Of a DNA stretch of 64,000 nucleotides, positions 25,165 through 33,717 are shown one piece after another. The number at the start of each line of letters is the position of its first letter. Positions within the stretch are counted from its first letter, which is position 1. Both the position numbers and the translations under genes were made by a program. The DNA is from Deltaproteobacteria bacterium RIFCSPHIGHO2_02_FULL_44_16 (GTDB taxonomy: Bacteria; UBA10199; 2-02-FULL-44-16). The stretch is from NCBI GenBank assembly GCA_001798185.1, contig MGRM01000028.1, positions 78,324-142,323 on the forward strand, given 5' to 3'. The notes below the pieces were generated by a model. The model saw only the letters and a list, made by a program, of their open reading frames with translations. It was not told the origin of the DNA and searched no databases.

Positions 25165-26133
25165 GTGTTTTCTTTCGGCGATCAAAAAGGGATGTCGACC
25201 GTGGTGGTTATCACCATGTTGATGCTTTTGTCGCTTTTTACTTCTGTTGGAACTCAACTTGTTTCCAAAGATTCAGAGAAAACGAGTGGGCTTCTTCAGT
25301 CGGAACGTGCGCTCTATGCTGCGGAAGGCGGACTTCGTATGGCGCAGTATACCCTCAAAAATAGTTGGACCTCTTGGAATAATGCGGCGTCATTTCCTCA
25401 AACAAGTTTTGCAGGAGGATCTTTTGATGCCACCGTTACCGATGATAGTGATGGTGATTGGAATAATAATCTGGACAGCAATAATAAAGTCATCGTTACG
25501 GTTCAAGGAAGCATGGGGAATGCGACTCGATATATTCAAGCGACTGTCAGTCGCTATAGTTCTGCGTTTGGCAATGCTGTTTATACAGAGCAGACATTGA
25601 ATGTGGATGGCAGCGCTCATGTGTATGGACCGGTAACACAAAATGGAAGCGCGATTCCAGTTCTGGACGTTGCTGCTGCCATCGCTGCTGCTCGCGCGAA
25701 TACCTCAAATGGATTTGCTGCGCGTCCCGATGGAAACTATTTTCAAGGTGATTTTTCTGCCAATCCTTCTTCACTCAATGGTGTTATCTTTATTGATGCT
25801 CATGCTGATGGTTCTCCTGCAGACGTCAATTTAAGCGGAAATGTAGATACTACCAGTGGATCGGCTATTTTCATTGTCATGGGAGATGTGCATGTCTCCG
25901 GCAATGTCACGTATGATGGTCTCATTTATACGACAGGAGCTGTCGGTCTCGACGTGACCCTTACGGGAAATGTGGGGATAGCAGGCGGTGTTATTAGTTC
26001 AAATGACGTGAATCTTTCCGGAAGCGTAGTGCTGGAGTATAGTCAAGGTCACATGGTGAATTCATTGACGACAAGTCTTTTTTTGTCGGGGGTGAATCCT
26101 TCCACGCAGTCTTGGGCTGAAATTTTTCCTTAA
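25165..26133 (+). CDS. PilX-like minor pilin with beta-helix-like C-terminal domain
   Basis: A 322-residue protein starting at a GTG (25165) served by AAGGGAG; another GTG at 25159 is closer to the Shine-Dalgarno than usual. The N-terminus GMSTVVVITMLMLLSLFTSVGTQL and ERALYAAEGGLRMAQYTL are typical of PilX/GspK-type proteins. From about residue 155 it carries short repeats such as DVNLSGNVDTTSGSAIFIVMGD, VHVSGNVTYDGLIYTTGAVG and LTGNVGIAGGVISSNDVNLSG, suggestive of a small beta-helix or adhesin tip. It is probably the tip component of a type IV pilus or pseudopilus assembled from genes elsewhere. Confidence 0.8.
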   Translation: MFSFGDQKGMSTVVVITMLMLLSLFTSVGTQLVSKDSEKTSGLLQSERALYAAEGGLRMAQYTLKNSWTSWNNAASFPQTSFAGGSFDATVTDDSDGDWNNNLDSNNKVIVTVQGSMGNATRYIQATVSRYSSAFGNAVYTEQTLNVDGSAHVYGPVTQNGSAIPVLDVAAAIAAARANTSNGFAARPDGNYFQGDFSANPSSLNGVIFIDAHADGSPADVNLSGNVDTTSGSAIFIVMGDVHVSGNVTYDGLIYTTGAVGLDVTLTGNVGIAGGVISSNDVNLSGSVVLEYSQGHMVNSLTTSLFLSGVNPSTQSWAEIFP

Positions 26134-26134
26134 A

Positions 26135-26260
26135 ATAAGTTGTTGAAAAAGTCCTATCTGCTTCGTTGCCTTCCTCAGCGCTCCTTGCGACGTACTTTTC
26201 AGTACGTCTCAGTCGGCTTCGTCTGGCTGCCTTGCATCTGGTCCTTTTTGAACAACTTAT
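26135..26260. repeat. 126-bp inverted-repeat element (AAGTTGTTGAAAAAGTCC type)
   Basis: Ends ATAAGTTGTTGAAAAAGTCC and GGTCCTTTTTGAACAACTTAT are near-perfect complements. The centre has GACGTACTTTTCAGTACGTC. It begins two bases after the PilX-like stop codon. Similar elements are common in deltaproteobacterial genomes. Confidence 0.85.
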
Positions 26261-26316
26261 AAAAAGATTTGAGTTATTGATTTTTCCATGTCTCTTATCT
26301 ACCTAGAGGAGCATCT

Positions 26317-27870
26317 ATGACATATCAAGTCTTAGCACGAAAATATCGGCCTCAGACGTTTTCAGAAGTGATTGGTCAGGAACATATTACCTCGACACTT
26401 CAAAATGCCTTAACTTCCAAGCGCATTCATCATGCCTATCTTTTCACAGGCGCGCGTGGAATTGGAAAAACAACGGTAGCTCGTCTGTTAGCAAAAGCTC
26501 TCAATTGTGAAGTCTCTTCTGCGATTGAACCCTGCAATCAATGCCGTTCCTGCCAAGATATCACCTCTGGTTCTTCTCTTGATGTTCAGGAAATTGATGG
26601 AGCTTCGAATACGGGTGTGGATGATGTACGCGAAATTCGCGATCGTGTTCAGTATCTCCCCTCTTCAGGAAAATATAAAATTTATATTATTGATGAAGTG
26701 CACATGCTTTCGACCAATGCTTTTAATGCGCTTCTGAAAACATTAGAAGAACCACCGGCCCATGTCGTATTTGTTTTTGCAACGACTGAAGTTCATAAAA
26801 TTCCGGCAACGATTCTTTCCCGTTGTCAGCGTTATGATTTTCGCCGCATTTCTGTCAGTAAAATTGTTCAAGCTCTGCAGATGATCGCTTCTCGTGAAAA
26901 GATAAACGTCCAAGAAGATGCTCTTCAACTTCTGGCTCGCGAAGCTTCAGGAAGTATGCGCGATGCGGAATCTCTGTTTGACCAGGCCATTGCTTTTTCA
27001 GAGGGCGATATTTCAACGTCCCGTATTCAATCAATGTTGGGATTTCTCGATCGTAAGCGACTTTTTGAAATGATTGAAGCGGTCATTGATCGAGAGCCTC
27101 AGCGAGGTCTTCTTTTTCTCGAAGAGATGTTTAACGAAGGACTCGATCTTTCACGACTGACGTTTGATTTTCTGGAAATGTTTCGACATCTCCTTGTTCT
27201 CAAAAGTTGCGGAGGAGAAGTAACGCTTTTAGATTTACCTTCTGAAGAAATTGAACGTCTCCGTTTTCTTGCTTCAAAAAGAGATGTTGATGAACTTCAG
27301 CAACTTTTTACGTATGTCTATCGCGCCAGTGATGATATCGCGCGTTCTTCTTTTCCAAAACTTCTTTTAGAAATTCTCCTTCTTCGTCTCTGTCGTGTTG
27401 AGCCGGTGCGACCGATTGGAGAATTAATGGAAAAAATAGAACAGTTTATGGAAAGTCGCGAACCAGCACCTTCACCAAAAAAAATTGAAGAGGCTGCCCG
27501 CAATTGGCCAGAATTTCAACGTTGGCTTGTGGCGAATGAACCTCGGATGGCTTCATTGCTGCAACATGCGGTCGATGTGGTGAGAGAAGGAGAGAATGTA
27601 AAACTTTCATTTGAGAACTCACTCTATGCTGATATGCTTTTGGAAGAAGAGAGAAAAAAACATTTAGCACAATTATTGGAACGTTTTTTCCATCAAAAAT
27701 TTTCCTTGGTGATTGATTGTCGAAAAGGAGAACAGGGAAAAAAGGGGAAAGAAGAAAAAATACGTTCTCAGGCTGTGACCAAGGAAGCTCTTGAGAGCAA
27801 TGCTGTTCGCGAAGCGGCAAATATTTTAGGGGGAAGGGTGCATGATGTCAAAATCCTTTCCAAAGAATAA
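26317..27870 (+). CDS. dnaX: DNA polymerase III subunits gamma/tau
   Basis: Clamp-loader ATPase of 517 residues. MTYQVLARKYRPQTFSEVIGQEH is the classic start. Walker A is GARGIGKT (45-52), the zinc module is C64/C73/C76/C79, Walker B is DEVH (126-129), and SRCQRYDFRRIS contains the sensor region. The C-terminal part (about 370-517) is shorter than in E. coli tau. An A-AAA-AAG slippery heptamer occurs at 27738-27744, but a -1 shift would shorten the product by only about nine residues. It heads a dnaX-ybaB-recR run, a very common bacterial order. Confidence 0.96.
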   Translation: MTYQVLARKYRPQTFSEVIGQEHITSTLQNALTSKRIHHAYLFTGARGIGKTTVARLLAKALNCEVSSAIEPCNQCRSCQDITSGSSLDVQEIDGASNTGVDDVREIRDRVQYLPSSGKYKIYIIDEVHMLSTNAFNALLKTLEEPPAHVVFVFATTEVHKIPATILSRCQRYDFRRISVSKIVQALQMIASREKINVQEDALQLLAREASGSMRDAESLFDQAIAFSEGDISTSRIQSMLGFLDRKRLFEMIEAVIDREPQRGLLFLEEMFNEGLDLSRLTFDFLEMFRHLLVLKSCGGEVTLLDLPSEEIERLRFLASKRDVDELQQLFTYVYRASDDIARSSFPKLLLEILLLRLCRVEPVRPIGELMEKIEQFMESREPAPSPKKIEEAARNWPEFQRWLVANEPRMASLLQHAVDVVREGENVKLSFENSLYADMLLEEERKKHLAQLLERFFHQKFSLVIDCRKGEQGKKGKEEKIRSQAVTKEALESNAVREAANILGGRVHDVKILSKE

Positions 27871-27916
27871 ATGTCATCCTGAGCTTGTCGAAGGATAAAC
27901 GAAACAGGAGAGTTCT

Positions 27917-28249
27917 ATGGGATTGTTTGAAATGAAAGATTTAGTGCAGCAAGCGCGATCAATGCAAAAAGAGATGAAGAAAAAGCAAAAGGAACTTGCC
28001 AAGATGAAATTTGAAGGTTCAGCCGGTGGGGGAATGGTGACGATTATCATGACCGGAGAACATGAAGTTCTCTCCGTCAAGATTGATCCGAGCATTGTCT
28101 CTTCTCAGAATACAGGAATGCTTGAAGACCTTATTCGCTCTGCGATCAGCGATGCGTTTCGAAAAGCGCAGAAAGAGACAGAGCAACTCTTCTCAGGCAT
28201 GATGGGAGGAATGGGTGGGCTTGGAAAACTTGGGGGATTATTTGGATAA
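27917..28249 (+). CDS. ybaB: YbaB/EbfC nucleoid-associated protein
   Basis: A 110-residue DNA-binding protein that coats the nucleoid. Family pattern: MKDLVQQARSMQKEMKKKQKELAKMKFEGSAGGGMVTI, then VLSVKIDPS, DLIRSAISDAFRKAQ, and a Gly/Met-rich tail. It lies between dnaX and recR as in most bacteria. The TAA stop and the recR ATG overlap by one base. A short fragment of a palindromic repeat (27878-27894) lies just before it. Confidence 0.95.
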   Translation: MGLFEMKDLVQQARSMQKEMKKKQKELAKMKFEGSAGGGMVTIIMTGEHEVLSVKIDPSIVSSQNTGMLEDLIRSAISDAFRKAQKETEQLFSGMMGGMGGLGKLGGLFG

Positions 28250-28839
28250 TGGTGAACTCCATTCAAAAATTGATTCATGAATTTTCGAAACTCCCTGGCA
28301 TTGGTGAGAAGACCGCGCTCCGTTTTGCTTTTCATCTTCTGCGCCAACAACCGCAATATGCGGAAGATCTCGCGCGCGCTATTTTAGAGGTAAAAGAGCG
28401 CGTGCGTCTCTGTTCCATTTGTTGCGCGTTAACCGATGTTGATCCCTGTCCCATTTGTCATGATCCAAAACGTGATGAAATGCTTCTGTGTGTTGTGGAA
28501 GATCCTTCTGACATGTTGGCGATTGAAAAAACGCGCGTGTTTCGTGGACGATATCATGTGCTGCACGGCGCGCTCTCTCCGCTTGAAGGGATTGGTCCTG
28601 ATGATTTGCGTATTCGCGAACTCTTAGCTCGGCTTGAGAGGAGAACCATGTCAGAGGTGGTGATCGCGACCAATATTAATCTTGAAGGAGAAGCCACAGC
28701 TCTTTATTTAACTCGCCTCTTACGCCCTACGGGCATTAAGCTTACCCGTCTTGCCAGCGGTGTTCCTGTTGGCGGCGATCTCGAATATATTGATGCCACC
28801 ACCCTCACCAGAGCCTTCGAAGAACGCAACGAAGTATAG
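28249..28839 (+). CDS. recR: Recombination protein RecR
   Basis: A 196-residue protein of the RecFOR pathway that loads RecA at gaps. It has an N-terminal HhH segment (KLPGIGEKTALRFAFHLL), a zinc finger C55/C58/C67/C70 (CSICCALTDVDPCPIC), and the Toprim domain with VVEDPSDMLAIEKT and ATNINLEGEATALYL. Length and order are standard. Confidence 0.97.
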   Translation: MVNSIQKLIHEFSKLPGIGEKTALRFAFHLLRQQPQYAEDLARAILEVKERVRLCSICCALTDVDPCPICHDPKRDEMLLCVVEDPSDMLAIEKTRVFRGRYHVLHGALSPLEGIGPDDLRIRELLARLERRTMSEVVIATNINLEGEATALYLTRLLRPTGIKLTRLASGVPVGGDLEYIDATTLTRAFEERNEV

Positions 28840-28891
28840 CAACTTTTTTTGAAACAGACCGATATCTTTATCACTTGAAGAGGGGCTTCTT

Positions 28892-29926
28892 ATGTTTGCA
28901 AGTGGTGAAGAAAAACAATCTGTAAAGTATAAGATTTCATTGAGTAACGGGGAGAGGGTGGCGTTTCAGCTTCTGGTTGCCAGTCAAGGTGAAAAGGTTG
29001 CTGCCTATAAGGCTCTTGCCATCCCGGGGTATACTTTTGGCGTCTCGGCATATACTGACAGTCTTTCCTATCCTTTGGGTCTTCAAAAACGTTTCGCGAC
29101 GGTTTCGATCCTTGGCGAAGGGGTGCGAATTCCAAAAAAAATTTCATTAACTCTTCGAAATATTACTCTTCTCCATCTTCCTCTTGCGCGAGCGATGTAT
29201 GCAACAAGTTTAGATTTTAATCTTGGTGGAAATTCTATGGGAGCTCCTCTTGCCCTTACGATGGCGCTCTTTCTTGAACGAGAACACCCAGGAGCAACAA
29301 TTGATGTTGCCTTTGATGATCCGATGTCACCAGAAGTGTTGAATGATAAGAAAAACTGGATGTTTGGACTCCTCGCAGCAGAAGCTCAAATACTATCTGC
29401 GTGTGGGGAGGGCCTTTGCGAACTTCCCCTGTGGCTCAGCTTAAACCTTTCTGTCACGATTCCACCTCTCCGTGATCAACTTCTTTCGCGGTTTTATGGA
29501 TACGAAAATTTTTTTACAGGGGAAACGGTTGATGCCCCCAAAGATTTAAGTGAAGCCTATGCTGATATTTATCGCGCTCGCGTTGTATCACGCAATGATT
29601 ATACTGCTGCGGAAACAATCTATCATATAGCGCGTGTTTTTGATCAGTGGGACGAGCTTTGGATTCGAGAGTTTCCAGCCCAGGTAAGAACAAATGAGCA
29701 AGGAGAAATTGTGGCTATTTGTCTTCGTGGAGCTGCTCTTTTGACACACATGGTTGGGGATCATGCTTTTTATGATGAAGCTCCTGTAGAGTGGTATCGA
29801 ATTCGCCTTGCGAATGCCAACTGCGGGGAGGTAACGCGTATTGATGTCAATGGACCACATGTGGAAACAAGTCCTCGTATGCGTGCGCTGATGGAGCGGC
29901 TCTGGCCGAATGATATGAATCCTTGA
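28892..29926 (+). CDS. Hypothetical protein with an alpha/beta-hydrolase-like nucleophile elbow
   Basis: A 344-residue cytoplasmic protein that I cannot place in a named family. The segment DFNLGGNSMGAPLALTMALFLE (about residues 108-129) fits the G-x-S-x-G nucleophile elbow of lipases and esterases, with Ser at the GNSMG centre. An acidic candidate lies in VAFDDPMSPEVL and His candidates lie in LLTHMVGDHAFYDEAPVEW. If correct it is a serine hydrolase; the order of elements is compatible but no oxyanion HG motif is obvious. GAAGAGGGGCTTCTT precedes the ATG. Stop and next gene's possible TTG start overlap. Confidence 0.5.
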   Translation: MFASGEEKQSVKYKISLSNGERVAFQLLVASQGEKVAAYKALAIPGYTFGVSAYTDSLSYPLGLQKRFATVSILGEGVRIPKKISLTLRNITLLHLPLARAMYATSLDFNLGGNSMGAPLALTMALFLEREHPGATIDVAFDDPMSPEVLNDKKNWMFGLLAAEAQILSACGEGLCELPLWLSLNLSVTIPPLRDQLLSRFYGYENFFTGETVDAPKDLSEAYADIYRARVVSRNDYTAAETIYHIARVFDQWDELWIREFPAQVRTNEQGEIVAICLRGAALLTHMVGDHAFYDEAPVEWYRIRLANANCGEVTRIDVNGPHVETSPRMRALMERLWPNDMNP

Positions 29927-29961
29927 GTTCTCAGGTGGCTTATGGAATAAATTTCCTCCCT

Positions 29962-30618
29962 ATGCCGAAGCGCCAGAAAAAGAAAACAACACAAAAGACC
30001 ACACCAGCTCCCGCGAAGAAAAAAACAACGAAGAAAAAATCTTCTCTTCAACCACATCTGAAACGAGTTTCTTGGAATTCTTTTAATGTACGGCAAGCTG
30101 CTGCCTATCTTTCTGAAACTCTCCGCCAAAAGGGTCATGATCCAGTCCTTGTCGGCGCTGCGTGTGCGGCGATTTATGCTCCTGCCATTCAACCCAAGAC
30201 GCTCGATTTCGTTATTACGGAATATCATATTGAAGAGATGGAAAAGCTTATGCGAGGTTTTGGGTTTCAACCTCGCGAACTCCGTTCTTTTTGGAATCCA
30301 AAAGTTTCATTTGAAATTCATTTTTCTCCTCCGCCTCTTTCAGCGGGAGATGAGACGATTGAAGAAACTGTGGTGGTTCGAAGTCAAAAGGGAGTCGTGA
30401 AACTTTTAAATGTCACTGATTGTGTGCGACAGAGACTTGGAATCTGGTATCGCTGGGGTGATGAAGAGGGGCTCGAACAAGCCGTTAAAATTTGTCTTCA
30501 ACATGATGTCGATATGCAACACATTAAACGATGGTCTGAATGGGAATGGGCGGTCGATAAGTTTCAAGAATTTTTTTCGCGCGTGACGACGGAAAAACAG
30601 AAGAAGGAAAAAAGATGA
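29962..30618 (+). CDS. Nucleotidyltransferase-fold-like protein with Lys-rich N-terminal tail
   Basis: A 218-residue protein from the ATG at 29962 (an overlapping TTG at 29923 would add 13 residues; neither has a good Shine-Dalgarno). Residues 1-35 are almost entirely Lys, Thr, Pro and Ala (KKKTTQKTTPAPAKKKTTKKK), resembling a histone-H1-like nucleic-acid-binding tail. The following domain, PVLVGAACAAIYAPAI...KTLDFVITE...FGF, and later FEIHFSPPP, aligns in spirit with the nucleotidyltransferase at 6952, but the GG is GA and the DxD pair is reduced, so catalysis is doubtful. Its stop overlaps the M20 peptidase start by 4 bases. Confidence 0.5.
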   Translation: MPKRQKKKTTQKTTPAPAKKKTTKKKSSLQPHLKRVSWNSFNVRQAAAYLSETLRQKGHDPVLVGAACAAIYAPAIQPKTLDFVITEYHIEEMEKLMRGFGFQPRELRSFWNPKVSFEIHFSPPPLSAGDETIEETVVVRSQKGVVKLLNVTDCVRQRLGIWYRWGDEEGLEQAVKICLQHDVDMQHIKRWSEWEWAVDKFQEFFSRVTTEKQKKEKR

Positions 30619-31991
30619 ACGACATCATGCAATATCTGGAAAGCAATAAGCAACGTTATCTTCAAACACTTATTGATTTTATAAAAATTCCGAGTGTTTC
30701 GGCCGATCCCAAGCGGAAGCCGGAAGTTTATCGGGCAGCGAACTTTTGTGCTGATCATTTAAAACGAATCGGATTCGAACATGTTCGTGTCTACGACACG
30801 GCAGGTCAACCCTGTGTGTATGGGGATTGGTTGCATGCCGGTCCTGAAAAACCGACGATTCTTTGTTATGGCCATACAGATGTGCAACCCGAAGATCCGC
30901 TTGAGAAGTGGGATCATCCCCCATTTGACGCTGTGGTCAAAGAGGGGAGGATCTATGCTCGAGGCGCCAATGATAATAAGGGACAATATTTAACGCAATT
31001 TTTTGCTCTTGAAGCCATGCTTGCGAAAAGAAAAATACTTCCGGTGAATGTGAAAGTTTTTTTGGAAGGAGAAGAAGAGGTCGGAGGAGAAGCGACAGAA
31101 GCCTTTGTGAGAAAAAATCCAGAGCTTCTTTCCTGCGATGCGGTTGCTCTGTCTGATACCGCATGGCATGCGGAAGACCTTCCTTCAATTTGTTACTCTC
31201 TTCGCGGCATTTGCTATTTAGAAGTAAAAGTAAAAGGTCCGAATCGAGATCTTCATTCTGGAGTGTATGGGGGAAAGATTCAAAATCCTCTCAATGCTCT
31301 TGCGAATATCATTGCCAAACTTCAAGACGACCATGGAGTGATTCAAATTCCAGGTTTTTATGATGATGTGGCTCCTTTGAGTGATGAAGAACGAAAAGCT
31401 TTCAAAGCCATTGGCGATGATGATGCGGCGTTAAAAAAGGATTTGGGAATTACAGCGCTTTGGGGAGAGCAAGGTTATACCTCTGCAGAGCGCAATTGGG
31501 GACGGCCTTCGCTCGATATTCATGGAATCTGGGGAGGCTATGCGGGACCTGGTGCAAAAACGGTGATTGCCAGTGAAGGGGGATTTAAAGTGAGTTCCCG
31601 TCTTGTGGCGAATCAAGATCCTCATAAAATTTTTCGTCTTTACGAAGAATATCTGCAAAAAATAACGCCACCTGGAGTGGAAATTGAAGTAAAACTTATT
31701 CATGGTGGTTCACCGATGATGGTCCCCTTTGACAGCCCTTACCTTCACGCAGGGATCCTTGCATTTGAGAAAGGATTCGGAAAAAAACCGATTTTAGTTC
31801 GCGAAGGGGCTTCGATTCCGATTACCGCGGTTTTCGCCTCTGTTTTAAAAGCTCCGTCGATTCTTATGGGATATGGTCTGCATAGTGATCGGATTCATTC
31901 GCCCAATGAATCGTTTCGTCTCGATCATTTTTATAAAGGAATGCTGACCAACGTTTATCTGTATGACGAACTTGCAAAGATTAAAAAATGA
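30615..31991 (+). CDS. M20-family dipeptidase
   Basis: A 458-residue di-zinc peptidase (carnosinase/PepV-like group with long lid domain). Metal-site motifs: CYGHTDVQP (His, Asp), ARGANDNKGQ (bridging Asp), LEGEEEVGG (general-base Glu and ligand), SDTAW, and the C-terminal GLHSDRIHSPNE with the last His ligand. The lid domain has GPNRDLHSGVYGG. Cytoplasmic. It overlaps the preceding gene by 4 bases and is followed by a repeat element. Confidence 0.93.
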   Translation: MNDIMQYLESNKQRYLQTLIDFIKIPSVSADPKRKPEVYRAANFCADHLKRIGFEHVRVYDTAGQPCVYGDWLHAGPEKPTILCYGHTDVQPEDPLEKWDHPPFDAVVKEGRIYARGANDNKGQYLTQFFALEAMLAKRKILPVNVKVFLEGEEEVGGEATEAFVRKNPELLSCDAVALSDTAWHAEDLPSICYSLRGICYLEVKVKGPNRDLHSGVYGGKIQNPLNALANIIAKLQDDHGVIQIPGFYDDVAPLSDEERKAFKAIGDDDAALKKDLGITALWGEQGYTSAERNWGRPSLDIHGIWGGYAGPGAKTVIASEGGFKVSSRLVANQDPHKIFRLYEEYLQKITPPGVEIEVKLIHGGSPMMVPFDSPYLHAGILAFEKGFGKKPILVREGASIPITAVFASVLKAPSILMGYGLHSDRIHSPNESFRLDHFYKGMLTNVYLYDELAKIKK

Positions 31992-32019
31992 TAAGAAGTG
32001 ATCTCAGTAATCAAAAATT

Positions 32020-32173
32020 AACTACCAAACTGGTGAAGATTTTTTCGCAGGGGGCCTTTGACTGAGGCGCGTCGATGCAAATCTAAAAGATCGCGCCGAT
32101 GGAAACAGAAGACGCGAGGAGCGTAACCGCAGCGTCTGTCCCCCGAGAGAAAATGTGAACCAGTTTGGTAGTT
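32020..32173. repeat. 154-bp MITE-like element with perfect 15-bp terminal repeats
   Basis: Ends AACTACCAAACTGGT (32020-32034) and the exact complement at 32159-32173. Inside, GAAGATTTTTTCGCAGGGGG and CCCCCGAGAGAAAATGT extend the pairing imperfectly. No coding capacity. It fills the gap between the M20 peptidase and mglA. Confidence 0.85.
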
Positions 32174-32223
32174 TTTGAGATGGCTTCTTGACTTTCGATG
32201 AGTTCATACCATAGGATTTTCCA

Positions 32224-32814
32224 ATGTCTTTCATCAATGACAAAACAAAAGAGATTAACTGCAAGGTTGTTTATTATGGTCCGCCTCAGTGTGGCAAATC
32301 GACGACCCTCAAAAAAATCTATGAACAGGTGACAACGCAAAAAAAAGGTGAGCTGATTTCACTCAATCAAGAGAACGATCGCACCCTCTATTTCGATTTT
32401 GTCCCTTTACATCTGGGAAAGCTGAATGGTTATACCATTCGTCTTCATCTCTACACTGTTCCCGGTGAAATTGGCTATCAAGCAGCGCGCTCGCTGACAT
32501 CGAAAGGCGTTGATGGCGCTGTTTTTATCGCTGATTCATCGCTTGAAAAAACAGAAGCCAATCTCGAAAGTCTTCGGAGTTTAAAGGAAGTGTTGAGCCA
32601 AGCTGGTGATGACCCTGAAAAAATTCCTTTTGTCTTTCAATACAACAAACGAGATCTTCCACGAGCAGTCCCTGTTGCAGAACTTTCACGTCTTCTCAAT
32701 AAACAAAAAGCGCCGGAGTTTGAAACGATTGCAACACAAAACAAAGGTGTGTTTGAAGCGCTCACGTCTATTGGATCTCAAGTCCTTCTCGATTTGAAAC
32801 AAGAATCAACGTGA
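32224..32814 (+). CDS. mglA: MglA-family small GTPase
   Basis: A 196-residue Ras-like GTPase; MglA controls cell polarity and gliding or twitching motility in myxobacteria and relatives. The P-loop is GPPQCGKST (19-27), the switch I region is DRTLYFDF (52-59), the family-specific G3 variant is TVPGE (78-82, usually TVPGQ), and the base-recognition loop is NKRD (141-144). No MglB gene is adjacent. Four minor-pilin genes nearby (23.7-26.1 kb) make a link to type IV pilus polarity reasonable, but that is inference. Confidence 0.94.
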   Translation: MSFINDKTKEINCKVVYYGPPQCGKSTTLKKIYEQVTTQKKGELISLNQENDRTLYFDFVPLHLGKLNGYTIRLHLYTVPGEIGYQAARSLTSKGVDGAVFIADSSLEKTEANLESLRSLKEVLSQAGDDPEKIPFVFQYNKRDLPRAVPVAELSRLLNKQKAPEFETIATQNKGVFEALTSIGSQVLLDLKQEST

Positions 32815-32815
32815 T

Positions 32816-32861
32816 GTAGGGGCGTGCGGCGCATGCCCTGGCGACTTCCAGTCGTCCCTAC
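32816..32861. repeat. 46-bp palindromic repeat between convergent mglA and talC
   Basis: Begins GTAGGGGCG and ends CGTCCCTAC, the same length as and clearly related to the copy inside the YyaL-like gene (5932-5977). It starts one base after the mglA stop, and its right end contains the talC stop codon (32858-32860). Confidence 0.85.
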
Positions 32862-33505
32862 CTTGGAACTTTTTCCCAATCCTTTAAGAAACGTTCGATA
32901 CCACTCTCGGTAAGAGGATGCTGCATAAGTTGTTGCACCACGTTGAAAGGAATGGTGCAGACATCAGCTCCCAAAAGTGCAGCTTTCTGGATATGAATCG
33001 GATTTCGGATGCTTGCCACTAAGATATTTGTTTCAAAATCGTAGTTGTTATAAATTTGAACGATATCAGCGATAAGGCTCATTCCATCTTCGCTGATGTC
33101 ATCCAGGCGACCGACAAAGGGACTCACATACGTCGCACCTGCTTTTGCCACGAGCATGGCTTGATTTGAAGAGAAGCAGAGTGTGCAATTTGTTTTCAGC
33201 CCTAACTCTGTCAAAGCTTTACATGCTTTGAGCCCCTCGACCGTCGAAGGAATTTTGACCACAACGTTTTCTCCAAATTCAGCAAGCTTACGTCCCTCTT
33301 CGACCATCCCTTTAGCATCGAGACTTGTGGTTTCAAGGCTCACCGGGCGATCTGGAATTTCACGCAAAATTTCTTTCATCACGGTGAGAAAATTTTTCCC
33401 TGTTTTGGAAACTAAAGTGGGATTGGTCGTAACACCGTCAAGAACCCCCATGGCATTTGCTTCTTTGATTTCGTTGATATTCGCTGTATCGATAAAAAGT
33501 TTCAT
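32858..33505 (-). CDS. talC: Transaldolase-like fructose-6-phosphate aldolase
   Basis: A 215-residue small transaldolase of the TalC/FSA/MipB group. The Schiff-base lysine is K84 in VVVKIPST. Also present are [15 protein letters not shown] at the start, [26 protein letters not shown] and [12 protein letters not shown]. It complements the transketolase at 11.2 kb in the non-oxidative pentose phosphate pathway. The start at 33505 is chosen because the conserved N-terminus begins there after GGAGGAACA; an ATG 30 bases earlier is inside the upstream gene. Its stop lies in a palindromic repeat. Confidence 0.95.
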   Translation of the reverse strand: MKLFIDTANINEIKEANAMGVLDGVTTNPTLVSKTGKNFLTVMKEILREIPDRPVSLETTSLDAKGMVEEGRKLAEFGENVVVKIPSTVEGLKACKALTELGLKTNCTLCFSSNQAMLVAKAGATYVSPFVGRLDDISEDGMSLIADIVQIYNNYDFETNILVASIRNPIHIQKAALLGADVCTIPFNVVQQLMQHPLTESGIERFLKDWEKVPR

Positions 33506-33717
33506 TGTTCCTCCGAAGCGCACGAAGCACCGCAATAAAGTTTATTTTGTTTTTCGTGTGCGCTTGATTTCAAAATATAGGTTCCACACCGAGTACAGGC
33601 AATCATTTCACCAGGAAGATTCTTTTTTCGATCAGCAGTCGTTTTCCCTGCGCTCGCTTTGATCCAGAGTCGGTAGAAAAAATAGAGCAAACATCCCAGT
33701 AAGATCCAACGAATCAT
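33502..33717 (-). CDS. PP0621-family small membrane-anchored zinc-ribbon-like protein
   Basis: A 71-residue protein with one N-terminal membrane helix ([18 protein letters not shown]), then a basic linker and [19 protein letters not shown]...LYCGASC, a Cys pattern expected to bind zinc. It resembles the PP0621 family of unknown function. It overlaps talC and folK by 4 bases at each end, so the four minus-strand genes are one transcript. Confidence 0.75.
   Translation of the reverse strand: MIRWILLGCLLYFFYRLWIKASAGKTTADRKKNLPGEMIACTRCGTYILKSSAHEKQNKLYCGASCASEEQ

Noticed and set aside
27738..27794. A-AAA-AAG slippery site in dnaX, which could make a gamma-like product by -1 frameshift
   Set aside because: The heptamer is in the right phase, but the shifted frame stops at 27792-27794, near the natural end, so it would not generate a distinct short gamma subunit.
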